A DNA stretch of 64,000 nucleotides, taken from positions 62,001 through 126,000 of the forward strand of contig QRFJ01003342.1 of the NCBI GenBank assembly GCA_006176705.1. Reading direction: 5' to 3'. Position 1 is the first letter of the stretch. Each line of letters starts with the position of its first letter. The translations under genes were made by a program, and so were the position numbers. The notes below the pieces were generated by a model. The model had not been told where the DNA came from, searched no databases, and worked only from the letters and a program-made list of their open reading frames with translations. The stretch is from Cocos nucifera (Eukaryota; Streptophyta; Magnoliopsida; Arecales; Arecaceae). This document shows positions 9,875-23,323 of the stretch, one piece after another.

Positions 9875-12143
9875 TGTTAGATGTGTGCCCTAGAAGCCAG
9901 ATTGACTATCACTTATAATACACTTCTAAGAATAATTTTATAATTTTGACTATAAATTAATAAATAAATTATTTTTCTATCATAGTGTATATTTAAAAGT
10001 GTCTGTGATACATCCTTTGAGTTAATGGTAATGATAATTCATATTTTCAAGAGTTGAAAATTTAAGATATGAATTTTCATAATTAATTTTAAACTGCTCC
10101 CGATCGTAGGATCATCACGAAGATGGTGATCGATCAAAAAGATTGGTGTACGATCATTTTCTTAGGATAGATGTGTCTTTAGTCTACAGTATGGAGACAT
10201 CGAAGTGAGAGTATAGATACTTGTTAGAGAACGAGGGCACTAAGCATGACTACCTCGAGTAGTCATAAGAAAGTCTACCTTCTCATCGATGACTGACTCG
10301 ATACTGTAGTGGTATGTATGGTTCTTTGACCTAAGATACATCGATAGTTCATCTTGAGGGTGCATAGTTTGACTACACCATAACTCGATCTCCTAGCCAC
10401 TCGGAATCTTGAGGTGTATGTTGGCTATAGCATGTTCATTGTAGAAATTGGATTGCTCTAATAAGGAGATCTATCTACCTCGGTAGATGAGGAGTAGCCC
10501 TATGATAATCATGAGATTGAGTCCTTAAGCCCATGGCCATGGCAGAGTGAAGATGATAGAAAGAGTTTCTATTAGGGTTTCACATTAGACTCGAATCGAA
10601 TGATTAATTCGTATGATGGATATTGGGTTTGACGAGTTCATCTTAACTCTAATCCTGTCAGAGCTCAAGATAGAAAAATGCAATCACACAAGCAACTGCA
10701 TTGAGAGGTTCGCTTTCAATTCTGATGAGTTGCCACCATATACTACTAGGTATCATTGGTGGATTTTGGGAGCAATTAGAATGATTTTGATAATCAATCA
10801 TTCTAATTGTATGAATTAGAAAAGTTTTGGTCCATCGAAAGATATTTTGATGATATCGATGATGGAGATCGTGATATATCTCATTACCATATAGAATTGA
10901 ACCTAACTAGATCACACAAATAAGGGTTTGAGTCTGGATGTCATCAATTGAGCTAACCCAGTTTGATTGATTTGGATTAGATCCAATTAGGTTCAAGGTA
11001 ATCATGCTAACACATGATTGAGCCTGACTTTCTTCTTCTGAAATCTTTCTGATTCATCGCAACCAAGTTAAATTTGATTCAACTTATTCTTGTATTTTGA
11101 ATAAATTTATTTTCATATGATTGAAATAAGTCAAGATCAGATTAATTATAGAAATTAAATCCATTCATAGTCAAATTGGACTAGGATCAAAAGTTGATCT
11201 ATTTGAGAGAATTGAGGGTTACCTGATTAGATACTTTTATAAAATTCTCTAAAATTTATTTTGATCTAATTTTTGGATATCTGATAGAGCACAAATTATG
11301 CATTAGGTGTACCAAATTTCATAATTTTTGGAGGTGTTTAGACTGAGTTATGATAGAGTTTGATTTGGATCAAACTCTTGAGGGAAGAGTCCTAGGCGCA
11401 GTGAACTCTTCCTTATCTACTCATGCTGCCACCTTTCAGATTGATTTTTGGCATCAAAATTAGATAGAATCTAAATATTTTTGTGGAGATTAAGTCCAAG
11501 AGTTCCAATGGTCAAAAAAATAAGGATTTTGATCAAAGAGGGACTCTAACTTGGCGCTATGCTTGTGTATAAGAACCCTTGCGCCAAGGCTCTTCACGTA
11601 GAAATATTTTTCATACCTAAAGGCTATCGTTCTAGATATTCCATGCCTCTTCTATCCTCTCTCTCTCTCTCTCTCTTTTATAAGCTTAAAGGTTAGGCAC
11701 AAATCTGAAAAGAAGATCTAATCAAATTTGTGAAGAGTTTAGCATCTATGCGATGGTATTCGTGAGATGGACATGATGCCTTTAGAAATTTTTTTGAAGG
11801 ACTTTTAGATCAGATTCAGATCTGATCTTTGGATAAAAGATTTATGAGGAGAAGATGTCCAGATCCTTCCTAAGTGAATATCGATAGAGGCTAGGCGCAT
11901 GCATGGCTCTTTCCAAAACCTCAGAAAACATCAGGATCATCACAGAATAATCAGATTACCCAAACAAGGTATGAAATAAAAATTTTAATTTAATTTTTAT
12001 TTTAATTTTTAATATTAGATCACCATGATTAGATCTGAGAACTCTTAAATTAGATCAAATTATTTAGAAATTTTTAAAAAAATTCATCTTAGATCTGATT
12101 AGATCTGCACGATCCTGCAGCGGAAAATAAGATTTTTTCTTCA
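9875..12143 (+). mobile_element. Complete copia LTR (family 1a), shared by copies A and B
   Basis: A full LTR of 2269 bp, TGTTAGATG...TTCA, with a PPT on its left and a PBS on its right. It serves at once as 3' LTR of copy A and 5' LTR of copy B. A TATA-like TGTATAAG sits at 11566-11573 (TATATAAG in the fragment at 16259). The outer thirds match the family 1b LTRs, but the core promoter region does not. A CT microsatellite lies at 11657-11677. Confidence 0.9.
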
Positions 12144-12145
12144 AC

Positions 12146-12157
12146 TGGTATCAGAGC
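12146..12157 (+). promoter_or_regulatory. Primer binding site (initiator tRNA-Met), copy B
   Basis: Perfect TGGTATCAGAGC two bases after the LTR end. Confidence 0.92.
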
Positions 12158-14028
12158 TATGTTAGCAGTTCTTCAGATCTTCCTTTGATCTAATTTTATT
12201 TTTGATTATAATTTGATATTAAAAGATTTTAGATATCACATCAGATGTGATTATTTTTAAAATTAAAAAATTAAATAATTTAGATCTAATATGTATGAGA
12301 TGCATGACTAGACTAAGTATAGAATAGTTCTATGTATAGTCTAGTATAATTATATATTTATTTTAATTAAATATAATTTTAAATATATTTAATTTTTATT
12401 TTTTTAATATTATAATTATTGTAATCAAATTTAAAAATAGAAAATAAAGTTTTTAATTTTTTATTTATTCATATGAGATATGAAAGGTGCATGCTTAGAC
12501 TAGTCATAGAATAGTTCTATAAGATGTCTAGAATAATTTTACTTTTGATATGATCAAATTTAAAATTTTATTTTTTAGATTTAATATATAATATTTTAGA
12601 TCTGAAAATATGCATATTAATGATACATGAGATGTATGTAAGACATGTATTAGTTAGATCTTTTTATATGTGATATATGATCTAACTAGTTTTATAGTAA
12701 AAATTATATTTCTGATTAAGAAGTTTTCCATGGCTGTCTGGTCATAAGAACAAAGTAGGATTTAAAGATCCTCTTCTTTCATTCGATGGGATGTTCTTAT
12801 GACATGTAGGGGTGCTACGCATTCGTTCTTAATCAGAAATCAAAACTTATTTTTCTGCAAAATCCTAGATCCTCAAATCCTAAGATTTTTATTATATATT
12901 TTGTTCATGAACCCAAAACTTAATTAAGAATTAAGATTATAAAATTAATTAGATCTAAAAATTATGAATTTTTAGATCTAAGACATATTCATAAAATTAG
13001 ATTCGGGCTTGAGTAGCTCAATTAGGTCTAGCGGTTGATCAAACTAAATCAAGAGTTGGTTAGATGGGATCAAAGAAAGCTTAGATTTGACCAGCCTAAT
13101 AGGATTAAGTCTGGATCAAGATCGAATCACATTAAGATGTGACTCGATCAAGTCAAGATCTAATTTGACTCCATGGCTCGAGCTTAGATTGTAGGCTAAC
13201 CCAATTAGTTCTGATTCGATAATTTGGTGTCTAAGGTAAGTTTGGTAGATACGATCGATTAATTTTTAATTGAGAGCTACTCGATTTGAATATATTCTTA
13301 TCGAATTAATGACATATCCCTTTCATCGATCTCACTTATCTGACCATTTATATCGACCCAATTCTGATTTGAGGTGGCTAACAATTCGAGCCAACCCATG
13401 CTACTAGATTAGTCATAATTGTTATGACTAAGTTAAGTCAAGTTTAAAGAGATCTAAATTAAATCTTCCTAAGAAAATATTAAGTCTAAGATCTTCCATC
13501 ATTATAGATGTACGAGTTCTTTCCGGGGTTAATTATTCTTGATTGGATATAGTGGTTCAGTTGCATCGGGAAGACGCAACCATGTCCATTAGGCATTGAA
13601 TGCTATGGGTTGGAGGATGGGTTGATCTCAATATTTTGGATACGGTGAGAGATTCAATCAGAAATTCAATTTATGCAAATGATGGGTCTGACTTAACTAA
13701 GGAGTGGATCAATATTTTAGACATGATGAGATTCATGAATTAAAGACCAGGTTAGGATGTACCACGATTAGAGAATCATTGGATAAGAGTTGTCCACTCA
13801 TTGATTGACCCATCATCAATAACTATAAGGTGAGATGGTGAGTCAGTTGGTGGGACTGCATCACCCACTAAAAATCAATAATCGTGGAGATTTTCACATC
13901 TCTGCCAAGAAAGTGTAGAAATTCGAGTAAATAATGGGAGCCTAATTTATTTAAAAATGAAACTTCTAAATAAACTGGTTAAGTCTAATTACAAAATCTA
14001 ACTAAAAATTTTAACTCTCTATAGAAAA
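12158..14028 (+). other. Copia untranslated leader, copy B
   Basis: Colinear with the leader of copy A, about 1.87 kb, no coding frame. AT-rich proximal half, conserved distal half with the GGTGAG-type boxes near 13631-13655, 13710-13735 and 13815-13840. Confidence 0.75.
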
Positions 14029-15870
14029 ATGTCTGCATCCAATCCATTATCCTGTATCCTAAACACCCATAGACTGACAAGACCCAACTATAAAGATTGG
14101 CTCTGAAACTTCAAAATTATTTTAGATTTTGAGAAGTAGACTCATGTGTTGGAATAGGATCCTCCCACCTTATTAGGCTGTCTATCCATTGATCAGAGAG
14201 CATCTCTCAAGAAGTGGACAGATGAAGATAACAAAGTCAGATATTACATGTTGGACTCGATGTCTGATGAGCTTCAGCGCCAACATAAAGACATTAAGAC
14301 TAGCCATCAAATGTTGGCTCACCTGCAAGAGTTGTTTGGTGAACAGAGTCGCGCAGCCAAATATCAAGTCACTAAAAGACTTTTTAAGGCTCAAATGCAT
14401 GATGGGCAGTCGGTCCAAGATTATTGTCTGATGATGATCAAGAACTTAGAAGAGCTTGAGAAGCTCGGTGTCAAGTTAGATCAGGATCTGCAGACTGACA
14501 TAATTCTACAGTCCTTGACTGATGCGTACGAATAATTCATCATGAACTACCATATGCATAAACTTTAGAATATCTTGGCTGAGCTCATGAATATACTGAT
14601 TATTGCTGAGCTTTCTATAAAAGATTCTAAAGGCTCAATACTTGCTGTGGAGTAGACTTTTTTCAAAAAAAAAATCTTTTGGAAAGAAGAAGAAGTCCGT
14701 GAAGAAGCAGAAGATGGATAGTGGGAATAAGAAGAAGGCAGAGCCGAAGAAGAAGGTCGTTGATAAAGAAAAATATTTTCATTACAACATTGATGGCCAT
14801 TGAAAGCGAAACTACCTTCTTTACCTGGCCAGCCTGGAGAATAAGGAGGCAGGTCCTTCTGGAGGTATGCTCATTATAGAATCTAATCTTACGATTTCTT
14901 CTGCATCCAGTTGGATGCTTAACTGTGGTTGTAGTGTTCACTTATGCACTTCTATGTAGGATCTTGAGGATAGCAAAAAGCTGAGGAATGATGAGATGAT
15001 TCTACGCATCGAAAATGATGCAAGAGTTGCTACTATAGTCATAAAAATCTACCCTCTGCAATTACCATCAAGATTAGACTTAGTACTTAGGGATTGTTTT
15101 TATGTGCCTGCAGTAAGCAAGAATTTGATTTTTGTTTCATGTTTAGCATAGGAAGGCTATGTAATTAGTTTTCTTAAGGACCATTATAATATTCTTTATA
15201 AAAAAATAAAATTGCAAGTAGTTTTCTTATAAATGATCTCTATCAGTTACATATTGATGTTTTTATTTTTAATATCGAGCAAAATGTGAATGCCATAGGA
15301 TCAAAGCAACCTAGGGATAGTCTAAATGATAGGTATCTTTGGCATCTTAGGCTAGGTCATATAGCTAAAGATAGGGTTAACAAATTAGAGAAATCCAGGC
15401 TGTTGAGTTCATTGACTTTCTAGTTATATCCGATTTGTGAATCATGCCTTCATGGCAAAATGACCAAGCTCCCTTTTGTGAGACATGGGGAAAGGGCCAT
15501 AGACCTGCTTGTCCTAGCACATACTGATGTATGCGGCCCATTTGATGTGCCAGATAGGGATAATTACATCTACTTTATCATCTTTATCGATGATTTATCT
15601 CGGTATAAATATGTGTATTTGATGCGACACAAGTTTGAAGCTTTTGAAAAGTTCAAAGAATTCAAACTCGAAGTAGAAAAATAAATAGAAAAATTTATTA
15701 AGGTTCTTTGATCAGATCAAGGTGGCGAATACCTTAGTCAAAAATTTTTAGAGTATCTTAAGGATAATGGTATAATCTCTCAATAGACTCCATCTAGAAC
15801 ATCCCAACTCAATGAGATTTCAGAATAGAGAAATCGAATCCTATTAGATATGGTTCGATCCATAATGAGA
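14029..15870 (+). pseudogene. Copia gag-protease-integrase, copy B, 3' truncated
   Basis: Starts with an intact ATG (MSASN) after a 1.87 kb leader. gag is readable to about 14640, with the best stretch at 14248-14535 (DELQRQHKDIKTSHQML, later DLQTDIILQSLTDAY). The zinc knuckle is damaged (YFHYN, last Cys to Tyr) and the protease site reads LNCG instead of LDSG, so the catalytic Asp is lost. The integrase keeps HTDVCGPFDV and FIDDLSRY (15520-15605). The region ends at the same integrase point, LLDMVRS, that copy A passes through, and then jumps into LTR sequence. RT and RNase H are absent. Many stops. Confidence 0.88.
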
Positions 15871-15874
15871 GAAT

Positions 15875-16834
15875 CTAGGGTCAAAAATTGACCTGTTTGA
15901 GAAAATTGAGGATCACCTGATCAGATGCTTTTAAAAAATTTTTTAAAATTTATTTTGATCTAATTTTTAGAATTATGATAGAGCATAAATTATACATTGA
16001 GTGTACCAAATTTTATAATTTTTGGAGGTGTCTAGATTGAGTTATTATAGAGTTTGATTTGGATCAAACTCTTGAGGGAAGAGTCCTAGGCGTAGTAGAC
16101 TCTTACTTATCTACTCATGCTACCATCTTCCAAATTGATTTTTGGTTTCAAAATCAAATAAGATCTGGAGATTTTTGTGGAGATCAAGTCCAGGAGTCCC
16201 AATGATCAAAAAAATAAGGATTTTGGTTAAAGAGGGACTCTAACTTGGTGCTATGCTTTTATATAAGAACCCTTACGCTAAGACTCTTCACGTAGAAATA
16301 TTTTTCATGCTCAAAGGCTATCATTCTAGATATTCCATGCCCCCTCTATCCTCTCTCTCCCTCTCTTCTACATGCCTAAAAAGTTAGGCATAAATCTGAA
16401 AAGAAGATCCAATCAAATTTATGAAGAGTTCAGCATCTACGTGACGGTGTTCTTGAGACGAACACGTTGCCTTCAAAATTTTTTTTGAAGAACTTCCAGA
16501 TTAGATTCAGATCTGATCTTTAGAGAAAAGATTTACGAGGAGAAGACGTCTAGATCCTTCCTGAGTGGATACTGGTATAGGCCAGGCATGTGCATGGCTC
16601 CTTTCAAAATCTTAGAAAATATCAGGATCATCTTAGGATAATCAGATTATCCAAACAAGATATGAAATTAAAAATTTAATTTAATTTTTATTTTAATTTT
16701 TAATATTAGATCACCATGATCAGATCTGAGAACTCTTAGATCAGATTAGATCATTTAGAAATTTTTACAAAAAATCTATCTCAGATCTAATTAGATCTGC
16801 ACGATCCTACGACAAAAAATAGGATTTTTCTTCA
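15875..16834 (+). mobile_element. Copia LTR fragment (family 1a), 3' portion
   Basis: Matches the last 960 bp of the complete LTR, from about 11190, and ends exactly at the LTR terminus TTCA. A good TATA box, TTATATAAG, lies at 16259-16267, followed by the conserved R/U5. The left edge is a deletion junction with integrase of copy B. The right edge abuts family 2 RT/RNase H sequence. Confidence 0.85.
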
Positions 16835-17495
16835 AGATCTATCATGTACGCCATGACATGTACGAGACTAGATGTGACATACTCACTAGAAGTAGTGAGT
16901 AGATACCAATCTGATCTAAAAGAAAATTACTGAAAAATGATTAAAACCATCCTTAAGTATTTAAAAAATATTAAGGACCAATGGTTGGTTTATGGTGAGT
17001 TGGATTTGAAACTTATGGGATTTACTGACCAGCTTTTAATCTGACCATGATGATAGTAGAAGCATGTCGGATTATGTCTTTATCCTAAATAATGGAGTCA
17101 TCTACAGGAAGAGTTTCAAATAGCATACTGTGGCAGACTCTGTTCGTGAAGCAGAGTACATCGCAGCATTAGATGCTACGAAGAAAGTTGTGTGGCTGAA
17201 AAAATTCATTACTGAGGTCGAAGTAGCATCCTTCCTTGATGGTCCGATCTTGCTCTACTGTGACAGCACTGGTGCCATTGCTCAGATGAAGGAACCAAAG
17301 GCACACCAGCGAATGAAGCACATACTGCACCGCTACCACCTGATCTAGAAGATCATAGATAGAGATGACATTGATCTTCAAAAGATCAACGGAAAGGATA
17401 ACTTGGCCGATCCCTTCACTAAAGCCCTAGCGATAAAGAAGTTCGATGACCACAAGTCGAAGATGGATATTAGATACTATGCCGAATGACTTTAG
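16835..17495 (+). pseudogene. Copia family 2 RT end and RNase H fragment
   Basis: C-terminal pol fragment of a second copia family. It begins in the motif after the RT (related to the minus-strand copy around 59860: AMTCT...) and contains the RNase H stretch EAEYIAALDATKK with LLYCDSTGAI (17130-17348), then NLADPFTKAL. The terminal Trp codon is TGA and the native TAG stop is at 17493-17495. It is followed by a PPT-like purine stretch and the family 2 LTR, so it is in natural position. Upstream pol is missing because family 1a LTR sequence begins at the break. Confidence 0.87.
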
Positions 17496-17508
17496 GATAA
17501 ATGAGAGT

Positions 17509-19998
17509 TGTTGGAAAATGTATCCCAAAGTTAATCATCAGCCTATTGATGGTTGTGTTATCTTATAATTGTAATTGATTCGTTATTAAATAAAATATAT
17601 TTTTTTGGCATTTTCATCGCAAAGTCTACATCTTCTAATGAACTTCATTATTGTGATGAAGTCCTTAAGATTATTTAGCTTCGATAAAGAGAGAATTTAT
17701 CGATTAGTCCTTAAACTATTTATGATCAAATGATATGCTGTTAATAAGAACGACAACATTTATCGAGCATAGGTCATTATGTGTCATATGGATTGGTTGT
17801 CCTCTTAACCAAGGAGTATGGAGATACTGATGTGGCATACAAGTGAGATGCATGGGTACAACATTATTGAACATGACCAACTCTAAAGCATTCTGCTGTC
17901 GAGAATTGCTCAGATGGGATATAGGTATAAGTGTCTCTTAGATCTGAGATCATCATAGTGGCTTGCAAGCAACTCACTATGCTTTGGTACTGGACTAACT
18001 AAATTTTTAATTCAGTGATGAAAGATTTTTGAGCACAGTCAAGTACTTGCAAAGTCGGTGAGTGATCAAGATGGGATTGACCACTCCAAGAGTTGGAGAA
18101 GAATGCATCATTATATTTCAATATAGCAAAAACCTTAGCCAGGATAATCCGTGAGATGGATTTGATATTTTGAAATATAATGTGGATGACCTAATCAAGG
18201 TTGACAATTAAACTCTGAAGTGTTCTACGAGTATTTTGGTCAAGGGGATGAATTATATAAAAAACTATATCCACATGGGTTCCAAGGATGTTATTCTACA
18301 CATTCGACCTATCCGACCGTCGGGTACCATTGCTAGATGGTCATTTTAATTGGTATAAAAAATTATTTCTATACTACTAGCTTAGGTTTGAACCTATGAA
18401 GTCACGCACATAAGAGTTCTCGATCTAATCAGATGGTTGATCGACGATTAAGAATCGTTTTAGGGTTAAACATTCAATACGATTAATGTTTGACCTAAAG
18501 CAAGTATAGCAGAAGGATCGATTAGCAATTCCATTGCTAATTGAGTTAATTTGATTAAGCCAGAGGACTGAGATTAATTATAATTAAATATAATTTAATT
18601 AGATTTGGTTTGGGCTTGATTAGATCGAGTCCAATTGGTTTATTAGATAAGCAAATTGCAAGGAAGAACTAGTCCTAGTTTAATTAGGACTTGTATCAAT
18701 CTAATTTTTAATTTAATTAAAAAATTAAATTAAAATTAAATCTAATTTAATTAGGTTATTAGTTAGACTAAGATATAATCTAATTGGGTTAATTAAATTC
18801 TTATTTAATTTGATCCAAGGTTCAAGTTGGATTAAGTCAAATTAGAAGTCCTAGTGAGACTAGGACTCATATCTCCATGTGCCACCTTAGCCCCAACGCC
18901 TCCCATGCCATTTTTGTTGAATTTTTTCGTGGAAATATTTCTCTCTAGATATTCACGCATGCCCACTTGCTCTTTTTATCTCAAATATGGTATTTAGATA
19001 TTGTGATCATGTTAAAAGAAGAGTTTGAGTTGATTTAAACTCTATGAGATAGAGTTTTGAGAAACCAAAATTCCTTCCTATTTTGTGTCGCCCACATCCC
19101 TATTTTTTCTCTAAAATTTTTGTGGCTTTTAGAAGCCTTTTTTTGCGACATTCCCTAGTAGTCCATGCAAAAAATAAAGGAGAGGGCGCCCAACAGTTGG
19201 GCGCCCCAAGTCTAGTCCTGTTTGGGTAACCCTTGACTAGGTATTTGACCTAATCAAGGATTTCTCTATATCTCCTTATATAAAATAAATTTTGATCTAA
19301 TTTTTTTGTAGATTACACATTTGAGAGAGGTCATTTGGGGTGTGAAAAATTTGAGTGAGAAGCTTAGGGCATGGGATTTTATAAAGATACCAATCAAGGT
19401 GCTTTGGTGAGAGAAGAAAGAAGAAGAAGAAGGTCTTTTTCTAGATTTTCTTTTCCACTCCTATTCCTCCATCTTTGTGAGTGTTTGAGAGGTGTCTCAG
19501 CATCATGAATCATCTTCCTTGACTTCAGAAAGTTGGAGAGTCCAAGCTTGAAGGAAAAAAGATCCAGATCGACCGTTGGAGAAGGATCAGTATAGTACTA
19601 GCATACTATGCTGATTTTCGGGCATCGAACTTCAGATCTGCAATCGAGGGCTCATGTGGACAACTCATAGAGACCAAATACGTGTGCGGCTTGGAGTAAC
19701 CATCTCAGACCCGGATCAGTGAGTTAAGAAAGTCGAGATTTAAAGGTAAAGATAATCTGATCTCCCTATTACATGTCCAGATTTGATCTAGAGTAGTCTG
19801 CTATTGATATGATTAATATACAGTTCTTTTGACATTTTATTTTTTAATTTAATAGCATGCCTTAATCATGTAATAGGATCCTATATCTAGGATTTTATGT
19901 TATATTGTTCATGATTTAATGTGATTAATTCACCTCTTCCCCTGTAATTTTGAAAAAACTTTAAAAGCTAACCCTAGAACCCTAGATCAGTTCCTACA
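17509..19998 (+). mobile_element. Copia family 2 3' LTR
   Basis: TGTTGG...CCTACA, about 2.5 kb, preceded by the polypurine stretch AATGAGAGT. It matches, in opposite orientation, the LTR at 56414-59202. TATA box TTATATAAAAT at 19276-19286. The 3' edge is set by comparison with the other copy's end (ATCCTGCA) and by the switch to CACTA subterminal sequence. It contains GA-rich and pyrimidine-rich stretches at 19390-19460. Confidence 0.8.
19276..19286 (+). promoter_or_regulatory. Putative TATA box of family 2 LTR
   Basis: TTATATAAAAT about 720 bp from the LTR end, the only strong TATA motif in that part of the LTR. Inferred from motif and location. Confidence 0.45.
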
Positions 19999-20520
19999 AG
20001 TATGTGGTCATTAATATAGTGTCTCATTATTTGCCAGTTTGTTGCTAGTGTCATTACATATAAATATATTTTGTTGCTAATCTTTCATTATTCTATCACT
20101 ACACTATTTGTCCAACATCTTTGTTAGTCTTTAATCTATCACGATTTCATCGCTAAGTTTATTTTTAAGATTAGATTCTGTCAACAGTCCGTCTCTATTT
20201 TGTCACTAAAATTTTAAATTTTTCTTTCTGTTTGTTTCAATACCTAAAATTAATACCTACATAACTAATAACATCCATAGGAGCAATATCCAATCTCCTA
20301 TTTCTTGCGTCAGGCAACATCAATTCCTCCATTTTAGCAAGATACACTCAATCATGAAATCTATAATATTTTATCCAAAATCAATAAATTATAATTTTCA
20401 TAACACCATAAGTATGTGCACATGCACATAGAATATATATTGTGTCAATCACATATGTCCAAAATACATGAAATATATAAACAATAAAGTATATAAAATA
20501 AGACAAATGGCACATAATAA
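19999..20520. repeat. CACTA left subterminal region
   Basis: AT-rich and non-coding. It has recurrent short motifs around TCTATCAC, TTTCATCGCTAA and TTTTGTCACTAAA (20040-20215) like those at 29540-30260. Such motifs are the binding sites of TNPA-type proteins in known CACTA elements. From 20300 to 20520 I see only AT-rich sequence. Confidence 0.6.
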
Positions 20521-20620
20521 AGCACACAACAAACTATGAAATGCCTAGATGTGTATCCCCTCCACCACAGCTATGTCCACTTCTATCTCCCTCCGATGCG
20601 TGCTGCTCCGGAGTATAGCC

Positions 20621-20974
20621 CTAAACATCATATATCCATGTGTAAGTATGATATAGCACAAAACATGAAGAAAGATATAAAAGTTGTATTTCTTCAACTA
20701 CTTGAGGCCAAGTTGGAGTTTGAGTTGTCGAAGGAAATGTCGATGGAGCATATGGATGTGGTGGCATCCATCCAGGAGGAGCAACCCACCAAGTAGATGA
20801 CCAACACCAAGGAGCTATAGTCGGAGTTGTACCCGAAGATCTAGGAGAATGCTCAATTGTCAATCCAGATGATGTCGGTGGTGGTTGTGGATGTATCAAT
20901 TGAGACAAGCACGAAGAATCCGATCTATAGATTGTTATTGTATAAGAAGAACCTGACCTATTGAATTTTGTCAT
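20621..20974 (-). pseudogene. Proline-rich tail of CACTA second gene (tentative)
   Basis: An open frame of about 117 codons on the minus strand, rich in Pro, Ser, Thr and Trp (HPQPPPTSS, WVAPPGWMPPHPYAP). It directly continues the TNPA-like last exon but in a different frame. Proline-rich tails are common in Transposase_24-type proteins, so this is probably the same exon after a frameshift or after a missed splice. It could also be a chance frame; no domain is recognised. Confidence 0.4.
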
Positions 20975-23165
20975 GCTTGAATATTCTGATTTAACTTATC
21001 CATATTCTCCTACATAAGACGCATCTCCCTCATCACCTCATTATTCGATTGTAGCTGCGCACCACATCCAACGATGCTATTTTGAGATAATGTGTTGTTG
21101 GATTTAGATGGAGGAACTAAACTATAACCTAACCCAAACACTCTACCCTTTTTGGACGATCCCGCAGCAGCCAACCAAGTCTCCTCATCCAAAGAAGGAT
21201 GGGAAGATAGGTCCTCACCATACTTCTGTCACATGATAGTATCATATTTCTCCTGCAATGTAAAACCCAAAAGAAATTCAATATATAAACAATTAATATG
21301 ATAACATGCCTTATGATAGTAAATATGCAAAATAGAAAAAAATAAGAGAAGAAAATTACTTACACTCACTATCTTTGCTTTCTTAGATGTAAAGGTACCA
21401 TCTTTTCTCTTGTGAGTATGTTCAAACAACTCTTTGTGATAGATCGGTCTGCCGAGCATCATTTTCTATAATAATTTAAATACTATAAATTAATGCTCAA
21501 TGCTTATGAAAAAGTACCATAAAAGTAACAACAATTACTTCAAACATGTCTCCAAACATTGATCTGAAGGTGTGGAAGGTTGGAATACTGACTGGTATGA
21601 TTAAACACATGTCTCCAAACAAGAGCTTTGTTTAGTGTCAAATATCCAGGAGACAAGGGAGAACTACAATAAGTCAAGGTTGTTAAGGTGACTAGGCGGT
21701 CTCTAGTCAACAAAGGCCCTAACTGCCTAGGTGCTTGTGTGGATTGCCTAGTGACAAAGGCAATCCATTTGAAAAAGATAAAAAATATATAAATATTTAA
21801 AAGTACATACCATGTGCCTACCATGAGCATACATGGTAGCAGACCCGCTTGTGTGGATGCTCATATCAGATTGTTGATGGTTCTTTGATGCAGTCTTCGA
21901 CTTCTTCTACCATTCTTCATTTATCCACTTTGCCACCAAGCTAGCCCATTTCTCAGCAGTCATAAAAGGGGGCCCTTTTCCAATTATTTCACTCAAATCT
22001 CCTATATTATTATTCTACATCATCCATTTTCTTAAGTAATTTAGCCTTTGACCAAGTCGTCTTCCTGTAACCTTCATAAAAATCTTTTTCAATACACTTT
22101 TAGTAAGGCCAGGAGCAAATTTATAACTATCCTATAAATGTTATAGAAGCACATCAATCAGTTAAAAGTATTAACCAAAAATCAATAAAAATAAGAATCA
22201 AGTATGTAGTTATTATAAACAAGTTTGTTTCATGCATACAAGAAACTCATCAAACAAGAAGTTCTTCAATTTCATGGGTACATGGACCATCTGATACAAC
22301 CATTTGGAAGGTTATCCAAAACCTTTCTTGAGATGTATCGTGTGGCATCACCAGGATAGAATTTCTCCCTAAAACAAAAACAACACAAAGAAATCATAAA
22401 CTGCCAACATGTACATTTATACAATATCGAACAACCATAAAGCCTACTTTTGTTTTTACTCACGGTGCATGTGTAGGAATGACAGTCAACTCAATCCCAA
22501 CCAAGACAGGCTCTTCATCATCTTCAGAGATCGATTCTAGTTCCACTAGTACTATGTTTGCAGCTGATGTAGGTGGTGCTGTATCTTGGATTACCTTTGG
22601 TGGTGGCACTGTATCTCGAGTAGCATTGGCTTGGGCTGTCTCTAAATATTCTATGTCTGGAGGTGCATTATCTTGGACAGCCCTCGATGGTGTTGTGTCT
22701 TGAGATGCATTGACTATAGTTGTAGATGCTGTTAAGTCTGGAGGTGTAGTCTCTTGGGCTATATTTTTATCCAAAATATAGGCATTTTGTCATTAGGCAT
22801 TCATGTCATGATGTTTTTTTATCCCAAACAAGAAAGAGAACAAGCAGTTGATAACCAACTAAAAAATTGACTCCAAATATTAATTACTATCTTAAAGTAA
22901 CTATTATTTTGGATATGCTTTAGGCTAGTAACATGATTTATCACTCCAATAAATACCACACTGCATTTATTATTAGCAAAATATGAGAAATAACATGCAT
23001 GCCACATGCAACTCACAAGCTGTTAGATGGAGATGTTGGCAGAGATCCATCTCTAGATTGAAGTTGATCATCCCCTTCCAGCATTTGCACATAATATTTT
23101 ATGATCTCCCTTTTTGAAGCCAACTTTCCTCCTTTAGAATTCTTCAAACTCTTCAAATGCCTCAT
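20971..23165 (-). pseudogene. TNPA-like / Transposase_24 gene of CACTA element
   Basis: Second gene of the CACTA element, read as several exons with plausible GT-AG borders. Exon 1 is 23017-23165 (MRHLKS..., lysine-rich). Then comes an exon ending at 22464, with a Thr/Pro-rich repeat (QDTAPP-like units), and one around 22270-22375. Exon 21822-22131 has WASLVAKWINEEW...HTSGSATMYAHG, the Trp- and Gly-containing signature of plant Transposase_24. Exon 21370-21465 has HTHKRKDGTF. The last exon, 20971-21252, has KKGRVFGLGYS and a short coiled-coil-like end. The family binds subterminal repeats. In-frame TAG and TGA stops and at least one frameshift are present, so it is inactive. The exon 2 borders are uncertain. 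Confidence 0.75.
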
Positions 23166-23323
23166 ATTGTTTCCTGAAATAAATATCACATATAAGATAA
23201 ATTGTCATAAATAAACATTAGCATTTAATAGATGGAATAACATCATATAAACTCATACAAGTACATAAAAACTAAAGAGAATAATCTTTTTTTAAAAAAA
23301 ATACAACATTATATACCTAGACA

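Noticed and set aside
11657..11677. CT microsatellite as a regulatory GAGA site
   Set aside because: Simple-sequence length variation in U5-proximal LTR; other copies have only a short CTCTCTCC here.
20536..20796. Plus-strand frame of 86 codons
   Set aside because: Antisense to the proline-rich end of the CACTA second gene; no recognisable product.
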